Source of the DNA: Bacteroidales bacterium
GTDB lineage: Bacteria > Bacteroidota > Bacteroidia > Bacteroidales > P3
Assembly: GCA_017429685.1 (NCBI GenBank)
Contig: JAFROL010000041.1
Coordinates: 26,846 to 90,845, forward strand
Direction: 5' to 3'
Length of the DNA: 64,000 nucleotides
Every line of letters starts with the position of its first letter. The stretch's first letter is position 1. The translations under genes and the position numbers were made by a program. Shown piece after piece: positions 1-10,000 of the stretch. A model generated the notes under the pieces. It was not told the DNA's origin, made no database searches, and saw only the letters and a program-made list of their open reading frames with translations.

Positions 1-672
1 AGAGAGGGCACGCTCGATTTCGAGTGACAGCGACTCCTGCATCAGCGCGTCGTCGGTGGCCGGAGTGTCCTCGTTGGGCAGAACGTCGACAAAGTTTACA
101 TCCTCGTCGGCAACGAGAGGTGCGTCGATCGAGATGTGACGACCCGAAATATTGAGGATGTTCTTTATCTTCTCTTCGGGTATGTCAAGCAACTCGGCCA
201 GTTCCTCTTCCGATGGCGGACGTTCAAGTTTCTGTTCTAGTTTGGATATTTCTTTTTTCAGCTTGTTGAGAGCTCCAAGCTGGTTGGATGGAAGTCGCAC
301 GATGCGTGAGTTCTCGGCTATGGCCTGCAGAATGGACTGGCGTATCCACCACACAGCGTAAGAGATGAATTTGAAGCCTCGCGTCTCGTCGAATCGTTTT
401 GCGGCCTTGATGAGTCCCACGTTTCCTTCGTTGATGAGGTCGGGGAGGCTAAGGCCTTGGTTCTGATACTGCTTGGCTACCGATACGACAAAGCGCAGGT
501 TGGCCTTGGTAAGACGGTCGAGGGCTGCTTGGTCGCCGGCTTTGATGCGCTGAGCCAGCTGCACCTCCTCTTCGGGGGTGAGCAGATCCTCGCTGCAAAT
601 ATCCTGCAGATATTTGTCGAGCGATTTGATGTCGCGGTTGGTGATGGAATGGGTAATTTTTAATTGTCTCAT
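1..672 (-). CDS. rpoD: RNA polymerase primary sigma factor RpoD (partial, C-terminal part beyond the window)
   Basis: Housekeeping sigma-70 factor that directs core RNA polymerase to promoters. The 224 codons in the window give the N-terminal part; the reading frame is open to base 1 and region 4 lies outside. Region 2 is clear: [16 protein letters not shown] followed by [15 protein letters not shown], the part that contacts the -10 element. Region 3 begins near [15 protein letters not shown]. The start is the ATG at 672-670, giving [18 protein letters not shown], the short N-terminus of Bacteroidota RpoD, which lacks the long region 1.1 of enterobacterial sigma-70. It is transcribed divergently from ffh across a 266-bp AT-rich gap. 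Confidence 0.95.
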   Translation of the reverse strand, partial: MRQLKITHSITNRDIKSLDKYLQDICSEDLLTPEEEVQLAQRIKAGDQAALDRLTKANLRFVVSVAKQYQNQGLSLPDLINEGNVGLIKAAKRFDETRGFKFISYAVWWIRQSILQAIAENSRIVRLPSNQLGALNKLKKEISKLEQKLERPPSEEELAELLDIPEEKIKNILNISGRHISIDAPLVADEDVNFVDVLPNEDTPATDDALMQESLSLEIERALS

Positions 673-778
673 ATATGAAAAATTACTTTATTATCAATGT
701 TGCTGTTCTCATTAACGATAAAAATGAAAAAAAGTTTCATCTGTTGAAAAAAAAATCTCAGAATAGCCATTTTTTTCT

Positions 779-786
779 TATCTTTG
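779..786 (+). promoter_or_regulatory. Bacteroidota-type -7 element upstream of ffh
   Basis: TATCTTTG matches the TAnnTTTG -7 consensus. No well-placed TTTG -33 box is visible, so the call rests on one half. It would give a leader of about 145 nt before the ffh ATG at 939. I see no SRP RNA motif in that leader. Confidence 0.5.
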
Positions 787-938
787 CAGTCGTTTACAGT
801 TAGTGCAAGATGGCTTGTTTTGCTGTTTTGTGCTTGCGTAACGAGTTGTAGTCCAAAATGTTCTGCGGGTGTTTCTGTTGCGTTCGCGGGCGTGATGGAC
901 GGTGCATTTTGTGAATAACAATAATAATAAATATAGAT

Positions 939-2261
939 ATGTTTGAGAATATCAGCAGCAAGATCGAAAAAGCGTTGCACACTCTGCGCGGCAAGGGGTC
1001 GATAACCGATATCAATATCGCCGAGACCGTCAAGGAGGTGCGCAAAGCCCTTCTGGATGCCGACGTGAGCTATCCCATAGCCAAGGAGTTTACCGACCGT
1101 GTGAAGCAGGAGGCCTTGGGACGCAATGTCATCCAGTCGATAGAACCGGGGCAGTTGATGGTGAAAATTGTCCACGAGGAACTTACCAAACTGATGGGCA
1201 GCGAGGCCGTGGATATCAACATCAAAGGCCGTCCGGCCATCATACTTATAGCTGGTCTGCAGGGTTCTGGTAAGACCACGTTCAGCGCAAAACTGGCCTA
1301 TTATCTCAAGACTAAGAAAAACCGTTCGGTGATGTTGGTTGCCGGCGACGTCTACCGTCCGGCAGCTATCAACCAGTTACAGGTGCTCGGCGAGCAGGTT
1401 GGCGTGCCGGTCTATGCCCAGTTGGGCGTCAACGACCCGGTCAAGATTGCACAGGATGCACTTCAGGAAGCCCGTATGAAGGGTACAGAGGTCGTGATAG
1501 TGGATACTGCCGGCCGCTTGGCTGTCGACGAGCAGATGATGGACGAGATAGCACGCCTGAAAGAGTCGCTGAAACCGCAGGAAACATTGTTCGTAGTTGA
1601 CTCGATGACAGGTCAGGATGCCGTCAATACAGCTAAAGCGTTTAATGAACGTATTGACTATGATGGTGTGGTCTTGACCAAGCTGGATGGCGACACTCGC
1701 GGTGGTGCGGCCCTTACAATACGCTATACGGTACAGAAACCTATCAAATTCGTCGGAATAGGTGAAAAGATGGATGCCCTCGACGTTTTCCATCCCGACC
1801 GTATGGCCAATAGAATCCTCGGTATGGGCGACGTTGTATCGCTGGTGGAACGTGCCCAGGAGCAATATGACGAGCAAGAGGCTCGCAAGATTCAGAAACG
1901 ACTGGTCCACAACGAGTATAACTATGAGGACTTCCTTTCGCAGATAGCCCAAATCAAGAAGATGGGAAATATGAAAGACCTGATAGGTATGATTCCCGGA
2001 ATGAGCAAGTTGACAAAGGATGTGGAAATTGGTGACGATGCTTTTGTGCCCATCGAGTCAATCATAGGCTCGATGACTCCATATGAACGCCGCAATCCCA
2101 GTTGCCTGAACGGCAGCCGCAAGCAGCGCATCGCAGCCGGCAGCGGTCGCACGATACAGGAGGTGAACCGCCTTGTCAAACAGTTTGAGGACACCCGCAA
2201 GATGATGAAGGCCGTGTCGACCAAGGGCGGCAAGATGCCTATGCCGAGGAGAAGAAGGTAG
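939..2261 (+). CDS. ffh: signal recognition particle GTPase Ffh
   Basis: SRP54-family GTPase that binds signal sequences of nascent membrane and secreted proteins together with SRP RNA and delivers ribosomes to FtsY. The 440 residues match the family length. The N domain is followed by the G domain, with the P-loop GLQGSGKTTFSAKLA near residue 105, DTAGR near 189 and TKLDGDTRGG near 247. The methionine-rich M domain from about residue 300 holds MTPYERRNPSCLNGSRKQRI, the RNA-binding signature, and ends in a basic tail (MPMPRRRR). It is the first gene of a tight plus-strand run; folD follows after 45 bp. Confidence 0.97.
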   Translation: MFENISSKIEKALHTLRGKGSITDINIAETVKEVRKALLDADVSYPIAKEFTDRVKQEALGRNVIQSIEPGQLMVKIVHEELTKLMGSEAVDINIKGRPAIILIAGLQGSGKTTFSAKLAYYLKTKKNRSVMLVAGDVYRPAAINQLQVLGEQVGVPVYAQLGVNDPVKIAQDALQEARMKGTEVVIVDTAGRLAVDEQMMDEIARLKESLKPQETLFVVDSMTGQDAVNTAKAFNERIDYDGVVLTKLDGDTRGGAALTIRYTVQKPIKFVGIGEKMDALDVFHPDRMANRILGMGDVVSLVERAQEQYDEQEARKIQKRLVHNEYNYEDFLSQIAQIKKMGNMKDLIGMIPGMSKLTKDVEIGDDAFVPIESIIGSMTPYERRNPSCLNGSRKQRIAAGSGRTIQEVNRLVKQFEDTRKMMKAVSTKGGKMPMPRRRR

Positions 2262-2306
2262 AGAACAGAAAATATTATACAAATATAATCAGCTAAAAAC
2301 AACTAT

Positions 2307-3185
2307 ATGTATCAGTTACTTGACGGAAAACAGACTTCCATTGCAATTAAAGATCAAATAGCCAACGAGGTGCGTGCGTTGACGGCCAAAGGTATGCGCC
2401 CGCCTCATCTGGCAGCCATTCTTGTTGGCGACGACGGCGCAAGCCAGACCTACGTTGCCAACAAGGAGAAATCGTCACACGAGGTGGGTTTCACCTCGTC
2501 GGTTTACCGCTATTCGGCCAACACTTCAGAAGAGGAACTGCTGAAAGCCATCGAATTCCTCAACAATGATGACGATATTGACGGATTCATAGTCCAACTT
2601 CCATTGCCAAAACAGATTGACGAGCAGAAAGTTATTAATGCTATCTCGCCGGAGAAGGATGTCGACGGATTCACGCCTATCAACATCGGACGTATGGTGC
2701 TCGGCGAGGATGCGTTCCTTCCGGCCACCCCGATGGGTATCTGCTCTATATTGAAGCATTTCAACATTGAGACCTCGGGCAAACATTGTGTCGTGTTGGG
2801 CCGCAGCAACATAGTGGGTACTCCTGTGGCCAACCTGTTGTCGCGCAAGGGCTTCGACTGCACTGTGACACTGTGCCATAGCCGTACCCAGAACCTGCCT
2901 GAACTGACCCGTCAGGCCGACATACTGGTCGTGGCCATCGGCAAACCCGAATTTGTCACTGCCGATATGGTCAAGGACGGCGCTGTGCTTGTCGATGTGG
3001 GTATCCATCGCATTCCTGACGAAACAAAGAAAAGCGGCTACCGCATCATAGGCGACGTGAAGCACGGTGAGGTTGATGCCAAGTGCAGCTGGGTGACACC
3101 GGTGCCTGGTGGCGTGGGACCCCTGACCATCGTTTCATTGCTGCAGAACACAATGAAAGCCTATAAGAAACGTTTCTCGCTGTAA
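2307..3185 (+). CDS. folD: bifunctional 5,10-methylene-THF dehydrogenase / cyclohydrolase FolD
   Basis: Cytoplasmic enzyme of one-carbon metabolism that interconverts 5,10-methylene-, 5,10-methenyl- and 10-formyl-tetrahydrofolate and so supplies formyl donors for purine synthesis. The 292 residues match the family length. The catalytic Y49-xxx-K53 pair lies in QTYVANKEKSSHEVGF, the Rossmann motif is VVLGRSNIVGTPVANLL, and the C-terminal signature is TPVPGGVGPLTIVSLLQNTM. It lies 45 bp after ffh and 40 bp before a glycosyltransferase. purL, also in purine synthesis, closes the same gene run. Confidence 0.97.
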   Translation: MYQLLDGKQTSIAIKDQIANEVRALTAKGMRPPHLAAILVGDDGASQTYVANKEKSSHEVGFTSSVYRYSANTSEEELLKAIEFLNNDDDIDGFIVQLPLPKQIDEQKVINAISPEKDVDGFTPINIGRMVLGEDAFLPATPMGICSILKHFNIETSGKHCVVLGRSNIVGTPVANLLSRKGFDCTVTLCHSRTQNLPELTRQADILVVAIGKPEFVTADMVKDGAVLVDVGIHRIPDETKKSGYRIIGDVKHGEVDAKCSWVTPVPGGVGPLTIVSLLQNTMKAYKKRFSL

Positions 3186-3225
3186 TAGGTAACGTAATAT
3201 ATCACTACATTAAATTCTTGACAGT

Positions 3226-3954
3226 ATGAAAACCATTGTTGTAGTGCCCTGCTATAATGAGTCGAGACGTCTGCGTCAAAATGATTTTTTGCGCTATGTG
3301 GAGCAGGACGAGGACGTGGCATTCCTGTTCGCCAACGATGGCAGCAGGGACAATACCCTCGACGTGCTGCAGACACTGACGGCAAAACACGAACATTTGC
3401 TGCTCCTTGACATACAGCCAAATGGTGGCAAAGCGGAAGCGGTGAGAAAGGGTATGCTATATGCTGCAGAACACTATGCACCGCAATATATAGCCTTTTG
3501 GGATGCCGATTTGGCGACGCCCCTCGACGAGATATCGCCGATGGTGGCGTGGGCCGACAAAGGATATGATGCTGTTATGGGATTGAGGCTGATGCGTTTG
3601 GGTGCTCAGGTGCATCGCAAAACTATGCGCCACTATCTGGGGCGCTGTTTTGCAACGGTAGCATCGATGATGCTGAAGTTGCCGGTCTACGACACGCAAT
3701 GCGGGGCTAAACTGTTCCGAGCCGATGTTGTGCGTGCTCTTTTTAACGAGCCGTTCATTACGCGCTGGCTGTTTGATGTAGAGATTTTGGCTCGTTATAC
3801 CCAGCACTATGGCGCGGAACGTGCTGTCAATAAAATATATGAATATCCGTTGTTCCAGTGGCAGGATGTCGACGGTTCGCAGCTGAAAAGCCGCGATTTC
3901 GTCAAGGCACCTGTCGAGCTGCTCAAAATACGTCGCAAATACAAGAAAGGCTAA
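3226..3954 (+). CDS. GT2 family glycosyltransferase, dolichyl/polyprenyl-phosphate hexose synthase type
   Basis: Probable soluble or membrane-associated enzyme that moves a sugar from a nucleotide donor to polyprenyl phosphate. The fold signatures follow in order: VVVPCYNESRRL at the N-terminus, ANDGSRDNT, NGGKAEAVRKGM, and the metal-binding DAD in AFWDADLATPLDEI. DTQCGAKLF downstream is typical of the Alg5/DPM1-like branch of GT2. At 242 residues it has the catalytic domain only, with no C-terminal membrane anchor. The next gene encodes a lipid-phosphate-sugar dependent (GT39-like) transferase, so the pair probably makes and uses a polyprenyl-phosphate sugar. The acceptor is unknown. Confidence 0.85.
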   Translation: MKTIVVVPCYNESRRLRQNDFLRYVEQDEDVAFLFANDGSRDNTLDVLQTLTAKHEHLLLLDIQPNGGKAEAVRKGMLYAAEHYAPQYIAFWDADLATPLDEISPMVAWADKGYDAVMGLRLMRLGAQVHRKTMRHYLGRCFATVASMMLKLPVYDTQCGAKLFRADVVRALFNEPFITRWLFDVEILARYTQHYGAERAVNKIYEYPLFQWQDVDGSQLKSRDFVKAPVELLKIRRKYKKG

Positions 3955-3984
3955 CATTTTAAGATTTACACATCGTATAATAAT

Positions 3985-6420
3985 ATGAAGAAATTATTTT
4001 TGGAAAACAAGCATAATCCTTGGTTCTGGCTGTTTGTCGCTTTGGCTGGCGCGCTGCTGGTGGCAATGCCGCTAATGAGCCTCGATGCAGGCAACAGCGG
4101 CGACGAGGACAAGTTCCAGATTCCCCAGGGCCGTTTCGTGATGGACTATTTCCACAGTGACGGCGCCGACACAACCTGTATGCAGGATGTGGTGACTCTG
4201 AACGGGAAGGAGCAGAGCTGGAACCTGAAATATTACGGCTGCTCGTTCGATGTGGTCACCGAATGGATCAACCAGACTTTCGGCATAGACGACATTGCCC
4301 GCACGCGTCACGTGTGCAACTCGCTTATGGGCTGGCTGATAGTCTTTTTCGGGGCAATGATAGCCTACCGTATCGGTGGCTGGCGTGCCGGATTTTTCAC
4401 AATGCTGTTGCTCTTTCTTTCGCCACGCCTGTTGGGCCATTCATTCAACAATCCCAAGGATATACCGCTGGCTGCTGGCATCATTATGTCGATATATTAT
4501 ATGATGATGTTCTTCCGTCAGGTGACTCCGCAGGTTGTTGCCGATACCGCAGCTTCGAAGGGCAAAAAAGCATTGTCGAAGGTCCAGTATCCGGAGCAGG
4601 CCTTTTCGGACAAGGTTACCCGCTGGTTAGCCATATTCCTTTTCGTTCTGGCATCGCCATTCCTCATCAAGGCGACGGGCGTCGGCTTTACGGTGCTGCT
4701 TGTAGCACTTTTCGTAGTTGTTCTGATGATAAAGGATGCCCCAAAGTTCAACCCGTTGACCCTTGCTATGCTGGCTCTTTCGCTGGCTTTGGCAGTAAGC
4801 AATCGTATCGGCGGTTTGATTGCCGTCGGATATATGGGATTATGGGGTTTGCTGTGGCTTATCCGCTACGGCAAGAGCGTCGGTGGAGCTACGATAGGCA
4901 AGACCATCGTTGCAGCGCTGATGGTGTGTGCCCTAGGTTTCTTTGGAGGTCTGCTGCTGTGGCCCTATGCCTTGCAAAGCCCCATTCACAACAGCATCGA
5001 AAGCTTCAAGCTGATGTCGCAATTTGATGTTCAGCTGCGCCAGCTGTTTGAGGGTTCTATGGTTATGTCGAGCAGTCTTCCGTGGTACTATACGCCCAAG
5101 TTTATGCTTATGACCATTCCGCTGGCTGTTATCGTCGGCTGGCTGATGTATCCTTTCTTTGGAGCCTTCAAGCGCGATCGTCGCATCGAAAGCATAATGG
5201 TTTATTTCTGTTTCCTTTTCCCTGTAATATGGATTGTGGTTACAGGAGCTAATGTCTATGGCGGCTGGCGTCATTCGCTGTTTGCTTATCCGCCAATGGC
5301 TGTTGCCGCCGGATTGGGCTTTGATGCCTTTGCCGAGTGGGCCGGCCGGAAGAGCGGAAAGCGGAAAGCGGAAAACGGAAAGCGCGGTGTTGCGTGGGTC
5401 GAACTGGTTTGTTCGCTGGTGCCTGTGTGTCTGCTGGTGCCTCCGGCATTGCACACTGTCCGTAACCACCCCTACGAATATGTCTATTTCAACAAGTTGG
5501 CTGGTGGCGTGAAGAATGCTTTCGGTCACTACGAGCTCGACTACTACTACCACTCGATGCGCGAAGCCACCGAGTGGGTCGTAGCCAATGCCGCTCCCAA
5601 GTCCGATGGCGAGAAAACAATCGTGGGCTCGTGGCACATCGAGTCGACCAAGTATTTCCTGCGCAACGACACGTCGCGCTTCGAAACGCGCTTCGTGCGA
5701 TGGGCCCAGCGCTATGAGTTCGATTGGGATTATCTCGTGTTCCCACTTACAGGTGTCAGTGGTGATTATCTGCTTGGCAACAACTTCCCGCCCAAGGACT
5801 GCGTCCACACCGTCGATGTCGACGGAATGCCTATCGCTGTGGTGCTGAAACGAGCCACCAAGGACGACTATTACGCTATGCAGCAGCTCAAAGCTGGTAA
5901 TGTCGATAGTGCCATCGTGCTGTTCGGCAAAGCCCTCGAAGTGAATCCCGTTAACGAGACGGCACTCAGTAATCTGGCAAACATCAGTCTTCAGCAAGGC
6001 AAAACCGACGAGGCTGCCGACTACTGCAACCGCATCTTGGCTGTCGATCCGTCGAATCCCCAGGCCGGACAGATGCTTGTGTATGCCTACCTTAATAGTG
6101 GACGCCAGCAAGAGGCTGCAGCATTGATTGACAAGATGAAAGCCAATCCTGTGAACGCATTCCCGTTCACTATCACGGCGCAGCTCTATGCCCAGCAAGG
6201 CAACATCAACGGCGCCATTAGTGAACTGAATGCTATGCTCGACCGCGGCTTGATGGACCAGGACGCTCTGAACCTGTATGTCCAGCTGCGTATGTCGCAG
6301 GGCAGCGACCAGAACAGTGCGTTATACGGTTTCTATGCAGCCTATGCCAACGGCCTTGAAAAGAGTGGCGACAAGAAATCAGCCGAACAGATTCGTAAAC
6401 AGATAAACGGTGGAAGATGA
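3985..6420 (+). CDS. GT39/ArnT-like multi-pass membrane glycosyltransferase with C-terminal TPR repeats
   Basis: An 811-residue inner membrane protein. The N-terminal part (about residues 10-520) has around ten hydrophobic segments and resembles phospholipid-carrier-dependent glycosyltransferases. Its first outer loop holds an acidic pair (SGDEDKF), and LSPRLLGHSFNNPKDIP is a conserved-looking motif of that group. Residues from about 627 onward form TPR units (KAGNVDSAIVLFGKALEVNP, then QGKTDEAADYCNRILAVDP). A run of heptamer repeats at 5354-5384 is read in frame as SGKRKAENGKR in a loop between membrane segments. The stop overlaps the next start (ATGA). The preceding GT2 enzyme could supply the lipid-linked sugar; substrate and acceptor are not evident. 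Confidence 0.75.
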   Translation: MKKLFLENKHNPWFWLFVALAGALLVAMPLMSLDAGNSGDEDKFQIPQGRFVMDYFHSDGADTTCMQDVVTLNGKEQSWNLKYYGCSFDVVTEWINQTFGIDDIARTRHVCNSLMGWLIVFFGAMIAYRIGGWRAGFFTMLLLFLSPRLLGHSFNNPKDIPLAAGIIMSIYYMMMFFRQVTPQVVADTAASKGKKALSKVQYPEQAFSDKVTRWLAIFLFVLASPFLIKATGVGFTVLLVALFVVVLMIKDAPKFNPLTLAMLALSLALAVSNRIGGLIAVGYMGLWGLLWLIRYGKSVGGATIGKTIVAALMVCALGFFGGLLLWPYALQSPIHNSIESFKLMSQFDVQLRQLFEGSMVMSSSLPWYYTPKFMLMTIPLAVIVGWLMYPFFGAFKRDRRIESIMVYFCFLFPVIWIVVTGANVYGGWRHSLFAYPPMAVAAGLGFDAFAEWAGRKSGKRKAENGKRGVAWVELVCSLVPVCLLVPPALHTVRNHPYEYVYFNKLAGGVKNAFGHYELDYYYHSMREATEWVVANAAPKSDGEKTIVGSWHIESTKYFLRNDTSRFETRFVRWAQRYEFDWDYLVFPLTGVSGDYLLGNNFPPKDCVHTVDVDGMPIAVVLKRATKDDYYAMQQLKAGNVDSAIVLFGKALEVNPVNETALSNLANISLQQGKTDEAADYCNRILAVDPSNPQAGQMLVYAYLNSGRQQEAAALIDKMKANPVNAFPFTITAQLYAQQGNINGAISELNAMLDRGLMDQDALNLYVQLRMSQGSDQNSALYGFYAAYANGLEKSGDKKSAEQIRKQINGGR
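5354..5384 (+). repeat. RCGGAAA heptamer array inside a coding sequence
   Basis: Four heptamer units (GCGGAAA three times, ACGGAAA once) plus GCG lie in frame within the GT39-like gene, encoding a basic loop of about ten residues (SGKRKAENGKR). The same unit fills many intergenic gaps in this window. Confidence 0.9.
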
Positions 6421-7010
6421 AAAAGCTGTGGATTGCGATAGTTAGACTCTTCGGCTGGAAGTTCGACCTTCCGCCTGCCGACGACTGGAAACGTCTGCAT
6501 CATTGTGTCCTTATCGAGGCACCGCATACCAGTATATATGACTTTTTGCTCGGCGCCGCCTGTGTGTGGCGTCTGGGACTGAACGGACGGTTCTTTATCA
6601 AGAAAGAGTTTTTTGTCTTTCCATTGCGCCACTTCCTGTACTGGAGCGGCGCATTGCCCATTGATCGCGGCAACCCCAACAACAATATGGTTGGCAATGC
6701 CGTCAAGGCATTGGCCGATAACGGCGACATATCGTTTATCATCACACCCGAGGGCACTCGCAAACGTGTCAAACGCTTCAAACGTGGTTTTTATGAAATA
6801 GCGGTGCAGGCCGGAGTGCCGGTGGCAGTGACCTATATCAACTACAAGACACGCCATATGGGCGTCGGGCCGCTCATCGAACCCACGGGCGACTTCGATG
6901 CCGATATGCTACGTATCCTGGACATCTACAGCGATGTCTCGCCACGCAACGCCAGCGGCTGGGATATCGACCTGCTTAGACAGACTTACTCCCACGAAAC
7001 GAAAAAATAA
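6417..7010 (+). CDS. PlsC-like 1-acyl-glycerol-3-phosphate O-acyltransferase family protein
   Basis: Lysophospholipid or related acyltransferase, probably membrane-associated. The catalytic HX4D box is PHTSIYD (H37, D42), and the substrate-phosphate binding motif is ITPEGTRKR near residue 108. The 197 residues match the short PlsC-domain proteins rather than the 240-residue housekeeping PlsC. The ATG overlaps the stop of the glycosyltransferase by 4 bp (ATGA), which suggests translational coupling and a shared role in acylating or building a lipid-linked glycan; this role is inference. purL starts 10 bp downstream. Confidence 0.8.
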   Translation: MKKLWIAIVRLFGWKFDLPPADDWKRLHHCVLIEAPHTSIYDFLLGAACVWRLGLNGRFFIKKEFFVFPLRHFLYWSGALPIDRGNPNNNMVGNAVKALADNGDISFIITPEGTRKRVKRFKRGFYEIAVQAGVPVAVTYINYKTRHMGVGPLIEPTGDFDADMLRILDIYSDVSPRNASGWDIDLLRQTYSHETKK

Positions 7011-7020
7011 TATCCATAAT

Positions 7021-10000
7021 ATGAATACCGTAAGACGAATTTACGTAGAAAAGAAGCCCGACTTTGCCATCAAAGCAAACGAGCTGAAGAGCGAAATGCT
7101 CAACTACCTTAATATCAATGCCGACAACGTGCGTGTGCTGATACGCTACGACATTGAGAACCTCAGCGACGAGACCTATCGCAAGGCTCTCGTCACTGTT
7201 TTTAGCGAGCCGCCTGTCGATGACGTATACGAGGAACAGTTTCCTCACGCTGGCAGCGACTTCTGCTTCTCGGTCGAATACCTGCCTGGCCAGTTCGACC
7301 AGCGTGCCGACAGCGCCGAACAGTGCTGCTGCCTGCTCAACGACAGCGAGCAGCCTATCATCAAGTCGGCCACGACCTACGTTATCAGTGGAACCCTCAC
7401 CGATGCCCAGAAGGAAGCCATACGCAAACACTGCATCAATCCCGTCGACAGCCGCCTGACCGACGAGGTCAAGCCCGAAACGCTTGTCGACCACTTCGAC
7501 GAACCTGCCGACGTCATCACGTTCGACGGATTCAAGGATATGGCCGAGCCTCAATTGCGCGAGCTCTACGACTCGTTGGGATTGGCTATGACATTCGCGG
7601 ATTTTAAGCACATACAACGCTACTTCCACGACGAGGAGCATCGCAACCCGACAATGACCGAAATTCGCGTACTCGACACCTATTGGAGCGACCACTGCCG
7701 CCACACCACCTTCGCCACCGAACTGAAGGATGTGAAGTTCGACGACGGATACTACCGTCCGCTGATTGAAGGTGCATTCAAGCAGTACCTCGCCGACCAC
7801 AAAGAGCAGTACACAGGCCGTACCGACAAGTATGTCTGCCTGATGGATATTGGCACTTTGGCAGGCAAGCGGCTCAAGAAGGCTGGCTACCTCGACGACC
7901 AGGAACCCAGCGACGAGATCAATGCCTGTTCCATCGTGGTGCCAGTCGTTATCGATGGAGTAGAGGAGGAGTGGCTTATCAATTTCAAGAACGAGACCCA
8001 CAACCACCCCACTGAGATTGAACCGTTTGGTGGTGCTGCTACCTGCCTTGGCGGATGCATTCGTGACCCGCTTTCGGGCCGTACCTACGTCTACCAGGCT
8101 ATGCGCGTCACCGGTGCAGCCGACCCCACCAAGCCGCTGAACGAAACCCTGCCGGGCAAGCTGCCGCAGCGCAAAATTGTCACCACAGCTGCACGCGGCT
8201 ATTCATCGTATGGCAACCAGATTGGCCTGGCTACCGGCCTTGTCAACGAGATATACCATCCTGGCTATGTGGCCAAGCGTATGGAGATCGGCGCCGTCAT
8301 TGCTGCCGCTCCGCGTCGTGCCGTCAAACGACTGACCTCCGACCCTGGCGACATCATCATCCTGCTGGGTGGTCGCACGGGCCGAGACGGCATCGGAGGT
8401 GCTACGGGCGCATCCAAGAGTCACACAACCAAGTCGTTGACATCGTGTGGCGCCGAGGTGCAGAAGGGCAACGCCCCCACCGAACGCAAGATTCAGCGCC
8501 TCTTCCGTCGCGAAGAGGTGTCCAGCCTTATCAAGAAATGTAACGACTTCGGCGCCGGCGGCGTCAGCGTCGCCATCGGCGAGCTGGCCGACGGCCTGCA
8601 AATCAATCTTGACAAGGTCCCCAAAAAATACGCTGGCCTCGACGGCACCGAGCTGGCTATCAGCGAAAGTCAGGAGCGTATGGCCGTCGTCGTCGACCCC
8701 AAGGATGTCGACCAGATGCTGCGGTATGCCGACGAGGAAAACCTCGAAGCCACCGTCGTGGCCACTGTCACCGAAGAACCTCGTATGGTCATCAGCTGGC
8801 GAGGCAAGGAGATTGTCAACCTCAGCCGCCGCTTCATTGACACCAACGGTGCCCATCAGGAGACCACCGTCTCTGTCACTATGCCTAACGAGTCTATAAA
8901 ATCTAATAAACCTATTGATACCGACATAAAAAGCCTTTGGCTCAACACCCTCGCCAACCTCAACGTATGCTCGCAGAAGGGCCTTATCGAGATGTTCGAT
9001 AGTTCCATCGGTGCCGGCAGCGTGGTGATGCCCTTTGGCGGTCGCTACCAGCTGACGCCCACCCAGTCGATGATTGGCAAACTGCCTCTGCTCGACGGCA
9101 AGTGCGACACGGTGACCATTATGTCCTATGGCCTCGACCCCTACAAGCTCAGCTGGAGCCCCTTCCACGGAGCCGTCTACGCCGTGCTCGACTCAGTGGC
9201 CAAGATTGCCGCCGCCGGTGGCGATGCCAGCCGCGTGCGACTCACATTCCAGGAGTATTTCAAGAAGCTCGGCAACGACCCCTATCGCTGGGGCGAGCCC
9301 TTCAGCGCCTTGCTTGGTGCCTACAACGCACAGATGGGTCTGCATCTGCCTGCCATTGGCGGCAAGGACTCGATGAGCGGAACCTTCAACGATATCGACG
9401 TGCCACCAACGTTCTGCAGCTTTGCCGTGGGCATCAGCGACTTGCAGCACGTCGTCACTCCCGAACTCAAGAAAGCCGGCAGCCGTCTGGTGCTGCTTGA
9501 CATCAAGCAGAAAGATTATGATATGCCCGACTACGACGACGCGCTAGCACAGTATGCAGCCCTGCGCAAAGGTATCGAGCAGTGTCAGGTACTCTCCACC
9601 TATTGCATCGGCCGTGGTGCCCTGATCGAGGCCGTCAGCAAGATGGCCTTCGGTAATAAACTTGGTGTAACCCTTAGCGACAGTTTGACCCTCAGCGACT
9701 TGTGCAAAATCAACTATGGCCATATCGTCGTCGAGACCTCTGCCGAGGTTGCCGACCTGCCTTTCCGCAGCCACGAAATTGGCGTTGTCACCGACAATCC
9801 CTACTTCGAATACAAGGGCGAGCGCGTCAGTATCGAGGATGCCCTCGCCGCCTGGCAAAAGCCCCTCGAAGGCGTCTTCCCCACGCGCAGTGCCAAAACG
9901 GAGAACGGAAACCAGAAAGTGGAGACCCCGCTCTTTAAAGCTCCTGCCCCACTGACACATTCGCACATTAATGCATTAACGCATTCCCCCAAGCCCCACG

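Noticed and set aside
793-938. 4.5S/SRP RNA in the ffh leader
   Set aside because: No GGAAGCA-type SRP RNA core or long hairpin is visible in this region.
6898-7020. Longer N-terminus for purL
   Set aside because: The extra 41 residues overlap the acyltransferase gene in another frame and are not PurL-like; conserved sequence begins at 7021.
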